A stretch of 64,000 bases of DNA from assembly GCA_958009085.1 (NCBI GenBank), contig OY253670.1, forward strand, positions 1,240,001-1,304,000, in the 5' to 3' direction. Below are positions 35,466 to 47,555 of this stretch, one piece after another. Source of the stretch: Protoeuglena noctilucae. Its lineage: Eukaryota; Chlorophyta; Pedinophyceae; Marsupiomonadales; Marsupiomonadaceae. Under the pieces are notes generated by a model. It did no database searches. It saw nothing but the letters and a program-made list of their open reading frames with translations, and was not told where the DNA came from. Each line of letters begins with the position of its first letter. Position 1 is the stretch's first letter. The translations under genes were made by a program, and so were the position numbers.

Positions 35466-36624
35466 TGACCACCCCGCTCCGACCCTGGGCCCCGCGTAGG
35501 AGCTCTAGCGCCGGGGACTCCGGAGCTGACCAGTCGAGACCCGCCGCCTCGCCGGGGCGCCTGCGCGGGGAGGGCCACCCTCGCATGTTCAGAGCAGAAC
35601 GCCGCGCCGCGCGCGCGCTCGGGCCTGAGCTGGCACCGACTCAGAGCGATAGAACGCATAATTCCGTGCTTGACACACCTGAAGCGCTTGGAGCTGCTGC
35701 CGGGTCCCCGCCGGCGAGAGTGCCCTTGCCTGTGCGCCCTGCAGCTGTGCGGGAAAGCTACTCCAGCGGTGAGTGCGCGCGACTGGACGCGACGCCCAGC
35801 ACGTCCTCTACATGTACAGGAGCGACTGCATGTCAAGGGAGTCGGGCGGACGCGCTGGCGGGGACTGGGCGCGGTGCATGCACGGCTGACATGTTACTGC
35901 CCCCGCCCGCCGCCACGAGGTCTCGCTGGCGCCCCGCAAATGGCCTTCGAGGAAACACACATGGATAAGATATTCCTGGAGCCCGGCACTTCCCACAGGC
36001 CCCAACTGAGGTCGCAGGGGGCGAGGAAGGTCCCGCGCGCACCTGGTGCCGAGAAAGGCCCTGGCTCGACGGGCAATCAATCGCACAAATGCAAAAGCGA
36101 GTAACAGCGAAGGCCCGCCACGCCGGAGAAGGCGGGCGAAGGCGGGAGATGCTCGGACCTCTCCTGGCTGCCGACAGGGGCCCGCACCGACACCGCAAGC
36201 CTCCAGCTGCTCTCTACATATCCGGTTATGGGAACGCAGGAGGGAAGGCGGAATGTGGGGCCCAGGCCTCACCTGCTGTCCGCCTGCTCGAGGATCCGCT
36301 GGGAAATGCACTGCAACGACTGCTATGACTCACACAAATGGTGATGTACAGGGGCGTGGCATCGCACGCCGCCTTGGCCGCATGCAGAAGGGCGCCCCGG
36401 CAGCGTCACTGACACGCAAGCTCAGGTGCATGCGGGTCGTCCTCCGGTGCCATCTGCCTCGCGTGGATGACGACATTTCTTAATTACGCTGCTTCGGCTG
36501 TTCACATTCCCTCCTCGCTTCGGCAACCGGCCCCAAAGGTGTTCGCACACATGGCTGAAGCACTGATGGGTCGCTTGCCGCCTCCCACGCGACCTCCTGC
36601 CACCGCATAGAGTCATGGGGTCCT
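35466..36624. promoter_or_regulatory. Divergent intergenic region between RSP3 and the Sec16-like gene
   Basis: About 1.16 kb. Open frames occur on both strands but show no domain. Both 5' regions must lie here. I see no RNA gene or strong motif. Confidence 0.4.
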
Positions 36625-39600
36625 ATGTCATCAGCGCGCGACTACCCCCGGTCTGAGGCCGCCTCGCTCGCCTCAGCGGAGACCGAGTCCGACCCGCTGC
36701 AGGTCTGGTGCTGCGCTGAGCGTTGTTTACGTGTGCGCGTTCGAGGCGTCGCAATGTACCTAATTGCCTGGCGTTGGAAGAGGGGCACGCAGCGCTTGGA
36801 TCCGCATGGGACCTGTATCCCACTCCCGCGCAGGTGGGCCTGCCGGACGGATGGTTTGTGGCCTACGACGACCAGGGCGATCCGTACTACTTCCACGAGG
36901 AGACGCGCGAAACGTCATGGGACCGACCGCCGGGTGAGGCTGGCGCTGCTTCCCTGGGGACAATGCTTGGGCTGGGGCATCGCAAAGGTTGCTCCCAAAG
37001 GGTTTCTCACCCAATGCCGCGGGCTCTCGATGCGTCTCATGCCTGCTCCTCTTGCAGGCTCATCTGCGCCCCTCTCCGCGGATGGTGCCAGGCCCACGCG
37101 CAGTGCGGCACAGCCGGGACCCGACGCGCCCCGGAGCCCTCCCCCAGCCTCCTCGTCCAGCCCAGCGCTGTCGCCGAAGCCGCCCGGCGATGAGGCCAGC
37201 CCCGCTGCGACGTCTGCCCCAGGGCAGGCGGGGCAGGGACCGCAGGACCCATTGACATCGCAAGGGGACGCCAGTGCCAACGCTGGGCCGCCCGCCCCAT
37301 CCAAAGGAGACTCTCCGAACTTCCGCGTCATGGACCACAACCCCTTCGCCATGCCCGCATCGCCGAGGCCGTCCGTGTCCGGCCCGGGCCCACCGTCACC
37401 AGGCCTCGCCCCGACCGCCGCGTCTCGGTGGCTGGAGCCGCTTGCCCGCACGATGCCCGTTTCGGCCGGGACGCCCGCTGGCGATGACGTCGACTTCTTT
37501 GAGGGTCTGCAGGACGCTTTCGGGACCGTAGCCGGCGACCAGGCGCCCGGCCACCCTCACGCCGCCCCGACCCACGCTTCGGGTGGGGCTGCCCCTTTGG
37601 CGCCCACGGCATCCGGCGGGTGGCCTGCGGGCGGGGGAGACTTCAGCAGACAGGCTGCGGCGTGGGCGGGCGGTGTGGGCGCGTCCGGGGGTCAGGTTGC
37701 TCAGAGCCAGCCGGCATACGGGGGAGCCCTGCCCTACACGCACACCCCAGGCTACGGGCTGGGGTATGCGGCTCACTCGCACGGTCCGCGGGTCGTCGCC
37801 GCGTCGCGTGTGTCAGCGGAGGGGCCCGCTTCGACGTCTGTCTACGGGGCGCATGGGGCATACGGTGCATACGGCCAGCAGGCGTGGGGCACGGGTCATG
37901 AGAGCACAGCCGTGGGGGCAGGGTCCTGGCAGTCTTCTGCGGCGACTGTGGGAACCAGCGGGGGCATGCCTGTGCAGGGCACGACGGGAGCGGGGTCCAC
38001 AGGTGCTGGGGCGTGGGATCAGGGAGGATCGGGCGGGGCGAATGGGGCGGGAGGGTGGGGCGGGAGCTGGGCTACAGGCGAAGCGAGCAGCGCAGCGGCC
38101 TCCAGCGCGTCGATGGCAGCGCAGCAGACCTCGCAGGGTTGGGGCGCAAGCACATATGCAGGCACAGCGACGGTGTGGGCCACTCCAGTGCCGTCGCGCG
38201 CCGCGGCCGGTGTCCCCTGGGTGCCTGGGACGGCGGCTATCGCGGGAGCAGCGCCGGTGACGTCGGCAGCGCCCTCTGCGGCCGCGTCGGGGGGTGAAGG
38301 CGGCTGGGGTGGCACTGGGCAGGGGAACACTTGGGCCCCTGCAGCGGCAGGGCAGAGCGGTGAGGTCGCGTGGGGGTGGGGATCGCAAGCATCGACAGGT
38401 GGCGGCCAGGAGCAGGCAAGCCAGGTCGGGGCGGGGTGGACCCAAAGCACGGACAGCGGGGGCGGGCAGCCGAGCGTCACAGCGTCACAAGGGTGGGGGG
38501 CCGGGCATGCGTCAGGCGGGCAGTCGTGGGGCGGGTGGAACTCTGAGACGTCCACGCACCCTGTGGCGGCTGCTGGGCAGGGCATGGCATCAGGGGCCGC
38601 ACATGGCAGCCACCCCGACCCCACGCAGCCCTGGTCGCCCCTCGGCGCGACGGGGACAGGGAACGCGGCCGCCTCCACCGCCCAGCTCTTAGCGGTTCCG
38701 AGTAACCATGCCGCGCCCGGTCCAGCGGGGCACCCTACGTTCATGCCGTCCCGGTCCGCCCGTACCCCAGAGATTGTCGACCGGCCGCCGGGGAGCTCCG
38801 CGGAGGCGCGCGTCTGCAACGTGGGGCGCGCGCCGGGCCTCGCCGCGTGCCTGGGCTTCGGCGGGCGGGTCGCCGTCGCAGGGGCCACCCCCGGTGCCGT
38901 GGGGGAGGTCATGGTGGCCCCTTGGCGGGCGTGGTGTTCGGGGGAGGCCCTGGGCCGAGCCTCCGCCGGAGCAGGACCGGAGAAGGAGGTGCCGGCGCCG
39001 GACGTGCCCCAGTGGGGCGGCGGCGCGGGTCCAGGGCTGCTGGCGGCGGGGGCGGGGACCTGGTCACGTGTGCTGGAGGAGCTAGAGGGGTTCCCAGCGC
39101 CCGTCTCGGCGTCGACCCGCGCCGCGCTGAGCGAGTACGTGGCCAAGAAGGCCGCGAGCGCAGACAGCGAGGACGCGGCGACGCTGTGGGGTCTGGTGCG
39201 GGCACGGCTTCTTGGGGAGTCGGGGCCGTCCTTAGCAGCGGTGCTGTTCCCACCGGCATCTGGGGGCCAGGCAGCCGAGGCGGCGATTGCGCAGTCGCTG
39301 CCGACGGCCTGGCTGGGCGGGCGGGGGCTGGCGGGGGCGGGGGAGGGGCCCTCGGAGGGTGCGACGCCGGGTGGGGCGACCTTTGAGGCGACCCCGGCAG
39401 AGATGGCGGCGGCGCAGTGCCAAGCTTGCCTGGTCCGGGGCGACATGTGGGGCGCGCTGCAGGCGGCGGCGCGGGGTCGTCTTTGGGGGGTGGCGGTGCT
39501 GGTGGCCTCGCGTCTGGGTGGCGAGGCACTGGCGCTCACGGCGGCAGCGATGGCGGCAGCTGACACCTCCCCGGGGTCACCGTTGCGGTGCGTGGGACAG

Positions 39601-42600
39601 GCGCCGAGCGGCGGGATGGTGATTGTGCTCTGCCACAGCATGGCGGGGCGAGCCAGCACACGCAACGCTCGCTTTGCCCACAGGTCTGCCCTGCTGACGC
39701 TGGGCGGCGCCCCGCAAGCAGCCTTCACGCCGCAGTCGGAGCTCATTGCGTCGATGGGGAAGCTCCTGGCCCCTCGAAAGGGCGACGATGCCGGGGAACT
39801 CAGCAAGGCGAGTCGGCACATGCAGCCACGCCCTCAGTCAACGCATGCGAGTGGTGGAGTCACACATGTGATGAGGCGTGGCATGGTCTCGTCACCCTGC
39901 ACTTGTCTGCCCCTGCCACGCAGACGGCGTCGTCCCTTGCCAGCATGGCCTTCTCTGCGCTGGGCCTGGCGCCCCGCGGGCAGAGGGCCCTGCAGCGGCA
40001 TCTGAGCTCCTCGTCTCTCAAGAGCACGAACGAGCATGGGGTGGCGAGCGGTGACACGCTCGATCTGGCGCCGTCACTGGCGCCAGCAATGGCCGCACCC
40101 CGCGCCGACCCCGCGCTCCTGGCACACTGGCGCCAGAACGCAGCGGCCCTTGTGTCGCTGCCTGGACCGAGCTCCGCAGAGGCTCTGGTGGCGCTGGGTC
40201 GGGCACTGCTCAGCGGGGCCGGCCAAGGCAGCGTGGCGCGGGGGCATGCGTGTTTGGTGGCGGCTGGGGCGGCGCCTGAGCCTCACGGCCCGAACGCGGG
40301 CGTCGTGCTGCTGGGCGGCGACCACCTGTTGGGCCGCGGGTACTGGACCCTGGAGGCGCTGCACCTGACTCAGCTGCACGAGGCCACGCTGGGACCCAGC
40401 ACGGCGCCGCTGGTGGGGCCGCGCGCCGCACGGGGCAGGGTCATGTGCTGCTGAACCGCTCATTCGGATGACAGTGCATGAAATGTGAACCCTCCATGCT
40501 TAGAGCTTGACTGGACTCCCCTGGATGACAGCTCCCTTGTCCCGACTGTCCTGCAGGGCTTGCATGTGCAGGCCTCCGTGCTTCCCTGGAGGCTCTTGCA
40601 CGCGCACTTGCTCGCGGAGATGGGCGTCTTGCCCAAGGCCCTGCAGTGCTGCTCTGCAATGGAGGCGTCGCTCAAGGCAAGTCCCCGATCCGGCGACCTG
40701 GGATGGGACGTCACAGGGTTATGCTGTGTTGCTTTGTTGACAAACGCGACTCGGCGTGAGATGCTGAGCTGCTTCGCGATGTGGAAGCTTCTCTGCCGTG
40801 GCCTCTCTCTTGCTGACTGCCATGGCACAGTGCGGTGTCACGCTTGCCCCCATCGCTCGTCTGGCGCCCGCAGGCGGTCGTGTCCGGTGGCGGTGGCATG
40901 CCGCCTTCTCTGGCGGTGTTCCACGACTACCTGACTCAGCTCAAGGACCGCCTCACCCACCACATGGGCGCCCTGGGATACGATGTCCAGCCGCAGGCGT
41001 CTGGGATCCTCGGCACCTTCACGCGGTGGATCGACATGGGGATCAACAAATTCGTCACCGGTGACCGCCTGGCTACTCTGCCTTCCCAAGTAGAGCTAGC
41101 GACACACGATGGTCGCCACCATGGCAGTCCCGGTGCATGCAAAACCCAGCTCACCTTCTGCCCTTTCTCACCCGCACGCAGGGTCCAGCCGGGCGCCCAG
41201 CCGCCCGCACTCCCGCAAGCCCTCCGACCTGCCCAACTCCTTCAGCGGCGGCCCTCCCGTGCCTCGCCACACCGCGTCGCAAATGGAGGCGTCTGCCCCG
41301 GCATCCTCACCCTCCGTCATCGCGGCGCCGTCGCCCGACAGCAGCGGCGCGGGCCACGCGGCCCCTGCGCCCCGCAGCTCAGGGCCCCGCTCTGCGATGT
41401 CTCTTTTAGGCCTCGGCAGGGACGGGGCACAAGACACCAGCGCCGTGGCTGCCAGCCCCAAGGATGCCACGCAAACGGAGGCGCTGGGCAAGCCCTCTGC
41501 GTCCTCGCCGCAGCTGGGGGACGTCAAGGGCGATGGACAGGACGGGGCCGGGAGCGGGGGCGGGTGGAGCATCCTGCGCGGGATCGTGAAGACGTTTAGC
41601 AAAAAGAAGGCGAGCGTTGGTGCTTTTGTGCCGTGTGTCGTGTCTATGGAGTCCATGTTAGTGGCCGGGGAACGTTGCGCGGCGCACAATCACACCGCCT
41701 CAGCTCGACTGGGCTGGGATTGGCTTGGCTGGGCTTGGCTGGGCTGGGTGAGGTGTGGGGCCTCTGATGTCGCATGTCGTCCCGTCGCAGGGCGGGAAGG
41801 AGATCAAGCTCGGGGATGAAAGCAAGTTCTTTTTCGACGAGAAGCTCGGATGCTGGAGGCAGGAGGGCGACGAGTCTGTCCCAGACGCAGGGCCCCCGCC
41901 GCCACCGCCCACCTCCGCCCCCGCCACGCCGACCCCCAGAGCCGACATCGCGGGCAGCGGGGGCGAGGCCAGCGCGCGGTCGTCCGCGACGGGCGCCTCT
42001 GCGTCCACGGCCGCTGCGGGGAGGCGGCCACGGTCCCGGTTCGTGGATGTTTTGGGAGAGGGGCCGCGTGACGCAGCCGCCCCCTCCGCCACTGCAAGCG
42101 TCAAGGGCCCGTCGCCGCTGGTCCCGGGCGCTGCAGCCGGCGCATCGGGTGCCGCGCCGGTCCCGTTCCGGCCGTTCATGCCCGTCGCATCCGACAGCGG
42201 CGGGGGTGGCGGCGCGTCAACTGGGGCGCCGCCCAAGCCCGCCGTCTTTGTGCCGGAGAAATCGTCGAGCACGCAAGGCGTGGGGGCAGGAGAGAAGAGC
42301 AACGAGCCGTCCACCGTAGCTGCGAATGGGTTTGGCTCTGGGGGCAATGGGGGCGCCGTCACGGGCAGCGAGGTCGGTCGAAGCAACGCACAAGATGGGA
42401 GCTCTGAGGTGGGACCTGGCGGTGAGGCGGAGTCCGCACCAGTGACGCGGCAGAGGTCTGCGGAGCCGTCTCTCGGGGGCAACGAGGGCGTCGGGATGTG
42501 GGGGGGACTTGGGTGGGGTGGCGATGGGGCGGGGGACGGTGGCGGTGCAGGCGTGGGTGGGAGTGGCTGGGGCGCCACGGGTGGGACGCCGAAAGTCGAT

Positions 42601-42786
42601 GGGGCGAGCGCAGAGGCTTGGGGGTCGTATGGGTACGCGCAAGGGGCCGGCGACGGGGGCGACAGTCTAGGGGCTGCGTACGGTGGGGTGGGTGGCGATG
42701 GGGTGGAGGGTGGGGTGGAGGGAGCGGCGAATGGCTCCGCTGGCTGGGGTGCGGTGGCAGCCGGCGACGACGGTGGCTTAGCATGA
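36625..42786 (+). CDS. Sec16-like COPII scaffold with an N-terminal WW domain
   Basis: Organises COPII coat assembly at ER exit sites. Exon 1 (from 36625, MSSARDYPRSEAASLASAE) joins in phase to GLPDGWFVAYDDQGDPYYFH then EETRETSWDRPP, a complete WW domain. A very long Gly/Ser/Ala/Trp-rich low-complexity stretch follows (about 37080-38720). The central conserved region starts at RVAVAGATPGAVGEV and includes DAATLWGLVRARLL, then MWGALQAAARGRLWGVAVL. Further helical exons reach WRLLHAHLLAEMG. Near the C-terminus is GGKEIKLGDESKFFFDEKLG, the usual Sec16 C-terminal motif. Two introns have GC donors (39808 and 40677). The join near 40430-40560 is not resolved. Confidence 0.85.
41700..41750 (+). repeat. 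GGCTT/GGGCT simple repeat in an intron
   Basis: A run of about ten GGCTGGG/GGCTTGG units sits in the last intron of the Sec16-like gene. Confidence 0.7.
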
Positions 42787-42948
42787 CGAGCGACACGTGG
42801 TTGCAAGGCCACTCGTCCTTTCGCGGTGTTCGTTTCCTGACCAGCAGTTTCTTTCATGAGCAGGATTTCAGTTCACTTGGCCAGCATTCGCTTTCAACAG
42901 CCGAACTCTCGACAGCGGTCGCTATGCGAATGACTGAACCTCAGATGA

Positions 42949-44995
42949 CTAAGCCTTGCCGGTGGCTGCTTCCAGCATCGCCGCTGCCTTGTCTATGCTA
43001 AGGCGGTCCTCGGGCCGGCGACAGAGGAGGCCGCACAGCACCTGGATCAAATCTCTAGGCCAACTGAGGGTTCCAACCTCATCATCCGCCGCGCACCCGT
43101 CACTGCGCCGCGGCGACTGCCCCTCGTTTTCCGACACACCGGGCCCCGGGGCATCGCCCCCGTCAGAAACCAGGCGGGGAGACGAGCTGAGATGGCCCGC
43201 AGCTGCGATGCCCTCCTCCGCCGCTCCGCTCTCGTCGCCACAGCCTTGCCTTGAATGCCAAGCGTGCCTCTCGTCCTCACGACCCTGCTGTGGGTCCTGA
43301 AGAGAGATGGGCACACACGCGAGAGTGCCGTCCCAGCCCTCCAGAGCACGAAAGAGGGCGTCGGCGCTGGGGGACCAGACCGGCATGCAACCGAACAGGA
43401 GGAGGTGGAGAGTCACGCCCACGCACCTGCAATCACGCGACATCAGGGAGCACGTGACTTGGAAGATGCCTTGGAACAGAGCAAGCGCATTGCAAGGGGC
43501 GTTGCGGGGTTGCTTGATCTCTAGCGTCATCCTGCGTGCTGACCGCCCCTACTCTTCCCTGTGCCAGGTTGCAGTTCAGCACGTGGTGACCCCAGAAGGC
43601 ACACAGACTCACCATGCGTCGTATTTGAAGCCGTCAAAGGTCCCCCCGCGACAGCACTCGGGCGCAGTGAAGGCCGGGGTGCCAATGGACCTGTCGATCC
43701 GAGGGTCCGCTGGGTCCACCACCTGTACAGCGCCCTGCAAGCGTGCGGGCACTCAGCAAGTGCAATGGCTCTTGGACAACGATACACGGCTGCAGTTCGG
43801 CCATCGAGGCGGTCCGCAAAGCTCTGTGCGGGGCTAGTCGCCATGCATGGGGTTGAGGATGTCGGCGCCAGTGCATGCTGTTGGTCAAACACTGTGTGTT
43901 CCAGAAGCCCTCACCAGGTCCGAAACCTGGACCAATCCATCGGGCGCCAGGAGCAGATTGCTAGGCTTCACGTCCCCGTGCACGATGCCGGCGCGGTGCA
44001 GGTGCTGGATGCCCCGAAGCACGTCACGAATGCGGGTGCGCACCACCGGTGCAGGAAGGGCGGCGACGGCACGAAAGGACTCTGTGTCCACCGCCGGCGC
44101 ATCCGAGAGGACGAGCCGTCCCGTGGCCGCGTCCAGCGTGGGCGGCGGGTCGTAGGGCCCAGGCGACAGCACGTTCCCGCCGGGCAGAAGGTCCATGAGG
44201 AGGTACACTTTGGGACTCTCGGGGTCGCACACGGCCTGGTGGACGCGGACGACATTTGGGTGCCAGTCGATGCGTCCCCAGGCCAGGCACTCGCGCTGGA
44301 TGTCCGACAGGCCGGTGGCCAGGGCCCCCGTCCGCATCCGGCGCATGCGACGCTTGTGGTAGACCTTCACACAGCGGTAGGCGCCCGTGGCGAGGCACCG
44401 GTAGACGAGGAGCTTGCCGTGTGCGCCCTCGGCGAGGGGCCGCACGCGCTCGTGGCCGTTCAGGCGCTTGGCCGCGGATCCGTGCCCTGTCACGTCCGCG
44501 TCCATCGTGAAGCGCGCCCGGCATCCCGCGGGGCCCGCTCCGTCCCGTTCGAGGTCCCAATCCGTCGGACGGAAGTCGAACTGGAGCTCGGAGGCTGCGG
44601 AATGGGCGCAGACACTACGCCGGTCACGCGAGGGGGCGCAGCGCGCAGTGGGCACGCGGAGTGCATGCCGTTCTCACCTGTGGCGAATTTCTTGTGCTCG
44701 TGGGACTCCAACGACAAGTATTCATGGCTTTGTTGAGGCTCATCAGCTTGGGTCGTGCGCGTGCCCGCGGCGGAGCGGCAAATCGGGGGAGTCTGCGGGG
44801 TATCGTGAACCGCAGTGCCCGTCGCGAAGAGCTTCTATCGCAGTGAAATAATAGGCGCGATGTCATTTCGTAACATCAAGGAAACCGTTCAGTTGCACGT
44901 CTTGCCTCGACGAGCCCATCCGCGTCCACGGCAGGCACCCCAAGCACGTAGCCCTCGCCGTCGCTGCTGTCCTCGTCCGCGTCCGCCAGGGCCAT
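42949..44995 (-). CDS. CaMKK/GRIK-like Ser/Thr protein kinase
   Basis: Kinase of the group that phosphorylates SnRK1/AMPK activation loops. Five exons (44995-44906, 44792-44678, 44594-43915, 43734-43613, 43426-42949) give 494 residues with consistent phases. The N-terminus is acidic (DADEDSSDGEG). The glycine loop is LAEGAHGKLLVY, the ATP-binding Lys lies in RCVKVYHKRRM, the catalytic loop is HGDVKPSNLLL (HGD, not HRD), and the DFG site reads DLG. The activation segment SIGTPAFTAPECC is typical of CaMKK/GRIK, followed by YDAWCVGVTLHLLLFG. The end is RPEDRLSIDKAAAMLE. The first intron has a GC donor (GAG|GCAAGA at 44905). The start is the ATG at 44995, giving a complete phase-matched model. 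Confidence 0.9.
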
Positions 44996-45279
44996 TGCAC
45001 AAGGGTTCCTTGCCCTGCGACTTTGCTGGAACAGGCTACTTTCTCCAAATGCCCCCCGCTCGCGTCGCTGCGGCCACGAAGAGGACTGGCACGCCGGACT
45101 GTTGCAAGAGAATTCGCTCGCTTCAGCTGATTGGAGCCCCTGCACCACCGACACTTCCAGAGGGATGCCATGAAATCATGGGACACTCTGTCTAGGATCC
45201 AGATGGAGCATTTTGGGCTGTTGTAGGCACCAAAGCAGCAACTCGTCGTGTTCGCGGCTGTATTCTTGCTGGAATCGCC
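44996..45279. promoter_or_regulatory. Divergent promoter region of the kinase and IF-3 genes
   Basis: About 284 bases lie between the two start codons, with lower GC than the flanking genes. No clear motif is seen. Confidence 0.4.
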
Positions 45280-46810
45280 ATGCCCGCCGCGTTCCTGACG
45301 CGACTTGCTCGGGCCCGGCAATTCACGCACGGCGCATGCGCTCTGGTGGACCCCGCGCTCCTGGGCCCGTTCAGCTCGGCAGGTCGTGCGTCTGGGTCGC
45401 TGGCGCCATCAGTGGGATGCGGTGCTCGTGCAAGAGAGCAGACCCACTCGTCTCCTTTCGTCGGCGGTGCCCGATGGCTCTCTTTCGGCGCGAAGCTGCC
45501 CGAGAAGGGGCGCCACAAGGAGCACTCGCATCCAGGTGCGCTGCGGGGCCGCGTCGTCGTAGGAGCTGTTGCAAAATGGCATCGTCACCGCGTGATTGCG
45601 TCATCGTGCCCGGCATCGTGCACGCAGCGCGACCGGTCGTGAAGGACGTGCATGGCGGTTCCGCCAAGGTGTGTGCGGGCATCGCATGGCCCACGCTTGG
45701 CCCCGTTCGGTTCAGCGGCTCTGCTCAATGATTGGGAGGATCCAACGGCCCGGCGGTGGCAGCGCGGGGAGCCCAGTCTGCGCCTTGATGTCCCTCGCAG
45801 GGTTTGGCGAAAGAGCGACCCAGCAAGGAGGGCCCGGTCCGGAGAACAGGAGGGCCAGCCGGGGCACCGGGGCCGCGACGGACTGCGTCGGGGAAGTATG
45901 CGGTGAACGGGGCCATCCGCGCCAACCACGTGCGGGTCGTCCGACCGGACGGGACGCACTCGGTCATGGCTTTGGCAGACGCCGTCCGCCAGGCGCGGGC
46001 GGCCGGGTCGGACCTCATGCAGGCGAGCGATGGGTGGAGGAGTCGCGGCTTGGATGGATGGATGGGTTGACAGAGATGGCAGCTGGGCCGGGCTGGGGCG
46101 TCGCGGCGAGCCTGGCCCTCCGGGCTCTGCGCTCGCAGCTCACAAGCGGCGAGCCGTACGAGGGTGGGGTGCTGGTGGTGTGCAAGCTGCTCAAGTGGGG
46201 TGAGAGGGCGGCGGTGGAGTCCCGGCCCCAGCGTCCCAGCGCCAAGCAAATGGTGGAGGTGGCGGAGGACTCCGGGGCCAAGGAGATGCGATTCACGGCC
46301 TCGATCGCGGAGCACGATCTGCAGACGAAGCTGCGGAGGGTGGTGTCGTTCCTGGAGGGCCATAAGGCGGTGAAGCTGGTCGTCAAGATGGGGAGCCGGC
46401 AGCAGGCTCAGGCGGCGGGGGGCGCAGACGACCAGGGCAAGGCGAGGCGCGGCGGGGCCGCGTGGGACGCTCGCGTGCGCGAATCCGGGCCGGGGCTGTG
46501 CGCCGACGGAGCTGCCCGAGGTGTGTGTGCGACATGGGCAGTAGCTCCACGTCATAAAGCAGTGATCGGTTTCGTCCGTGCCTCGCAGAGTCCGGCGAAG
46601 GAGGCGGAGGACACGCTGCGGGCCATCTTGGAGCGACCCGCAATTTCGGAACGGAGCCGGGTGGTGGTGCCCCCGCAGCGAGCCCGTGGGGAGTTCTTCT
46701 GCCTGATCGCGCCCAGCAGCGCGGACGACGCGGGAGCCCCCGAAAGTCCATTGGACGATGCGGGCCGCGCTGGATCTCCGCGCGAGTCTGAGCACCGTAC
46801 CACGGCCTAG
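45280..46810 (+). CDS. Organellar translation initiation factor IF-3
   Basis: Binds the small ribosomal subunit and checks start-codon pairing in an organelle. The N-terminus MPAAFLTRLARARQF is amphipathic and basic, which favours mitochondria. Next comes NGAIRANHVRVVRPDGTHSV then MALADAVRQARAAGSDLMQ, matching the IF-3 N-domain. The C-domain has VLVVCKLLKWGE, VVEVAEDSGAKEMRF.., and EHDLQTKLRRVVSFL. The end is Ser/Asp/Glu-rich. Two introns have GC donors: CAG|GCGAGC at 46023 (to an acceptor at 46138) and AAG|GCGAGG at 46442 (to 46588). Both are phase 0 and restore the family sequence. The donor of the first exon is not resolved. The usual Lys/Arg-rich linker is weak. Confidence 0.83.
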
Positions 46811-46893
46811 GATGGGACAGTGGGCGAGGCAGCGTGGTGCTGATGATGCACAGGTACACAGGTGCAGGTACACAGTTGAAACGCTCGACTACC

Positions 46894-47555
46894 TCAGTCC
46901 TGGATGTAATCGTAGGAACCGTCCAACAACGAGATCTCTGCCCTGCAATGAGGTCACGACGGGTCAGCCGTGAGATGCAAGGAGATGCAAGCGGCACCGA
47001 TGACCGTCGTGACGGGAGAGGCCGAGCCCACCTGGCAAACTCCCTCCCCAAATACATGGCGTGGTCGAGCTTGCTCACGCGCTTCGCCATGTCGGCCTCC
47101 AGCAGCACCTGCATCTCCTTCGCCGTGCGGGCGCGGTAGGTCGCCGTGGGCTCGCGCCGCACGCCGCCCGAGCATGGAATGGGTTTGCCGGTCTCGGGGT
47201 CGCAAGCGACGCCGTTCTTGTTGATGACGTTCGTGAAGAAGTCAGCGACGATGAGACGGTCGGATTTCTCGACGCGGATGACGAAATAGCCGGCCGGATC
47301 CAGGCTGATGTCCCGGCGACTAAACTCATCGTCCAGAGCCTTGTCCTGAGGGGCGTGGAAGCGGGCAGGAATGACAAACGAACTGTGCGACATACTGTGC
47401 GTCTCCGCTGATGAGTAAATGCCCCTCCACGCACCGCCCACGCCTCTTTTTTCCCCACGACGGCGCGGCAAGGCCGGCACGGCCGGGGCAGGCACCGTGG
47501 GCCCGGCCCAGCCAGCGCATGGCCCCGAGCTAGCGATGCAGCGTAGACGGAACAC
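46894..47555 (-). CDS. DUF4346 family protein
   Basis: Two exons (47555-47032 and 46942-46894) give 190 residues. The leader (MFRLRCIASSGPCAGWAG) is an organelle-type presequence. The domain reads DISLDPAGYFVIRVEKSDR, then LIVADFFTNVINKNGVACDP and, later, YRARTAKEMQVLLEAD with KLDHAMYLGREFARAE. This matches DUF4346, known from cyanobacteria and algae and similar to part of tetrahydromethanopterin methyltransferase subunit A. Its function is not known. The second exon (16 codons plus stop, ending DGSYDYIQD) is placed by phase. It lies convergent with IF-3, 83 bases apart. Confidence 0.8.

Noticed and set aside
38019-39821. 600-codon minus-strand frame
   Set aside because: Mirror of the Gly/Ala/Ser-rich part of the Sec16-like gene. 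Pro/Ala-rich antisense frames are expected from its GC-rich composition.
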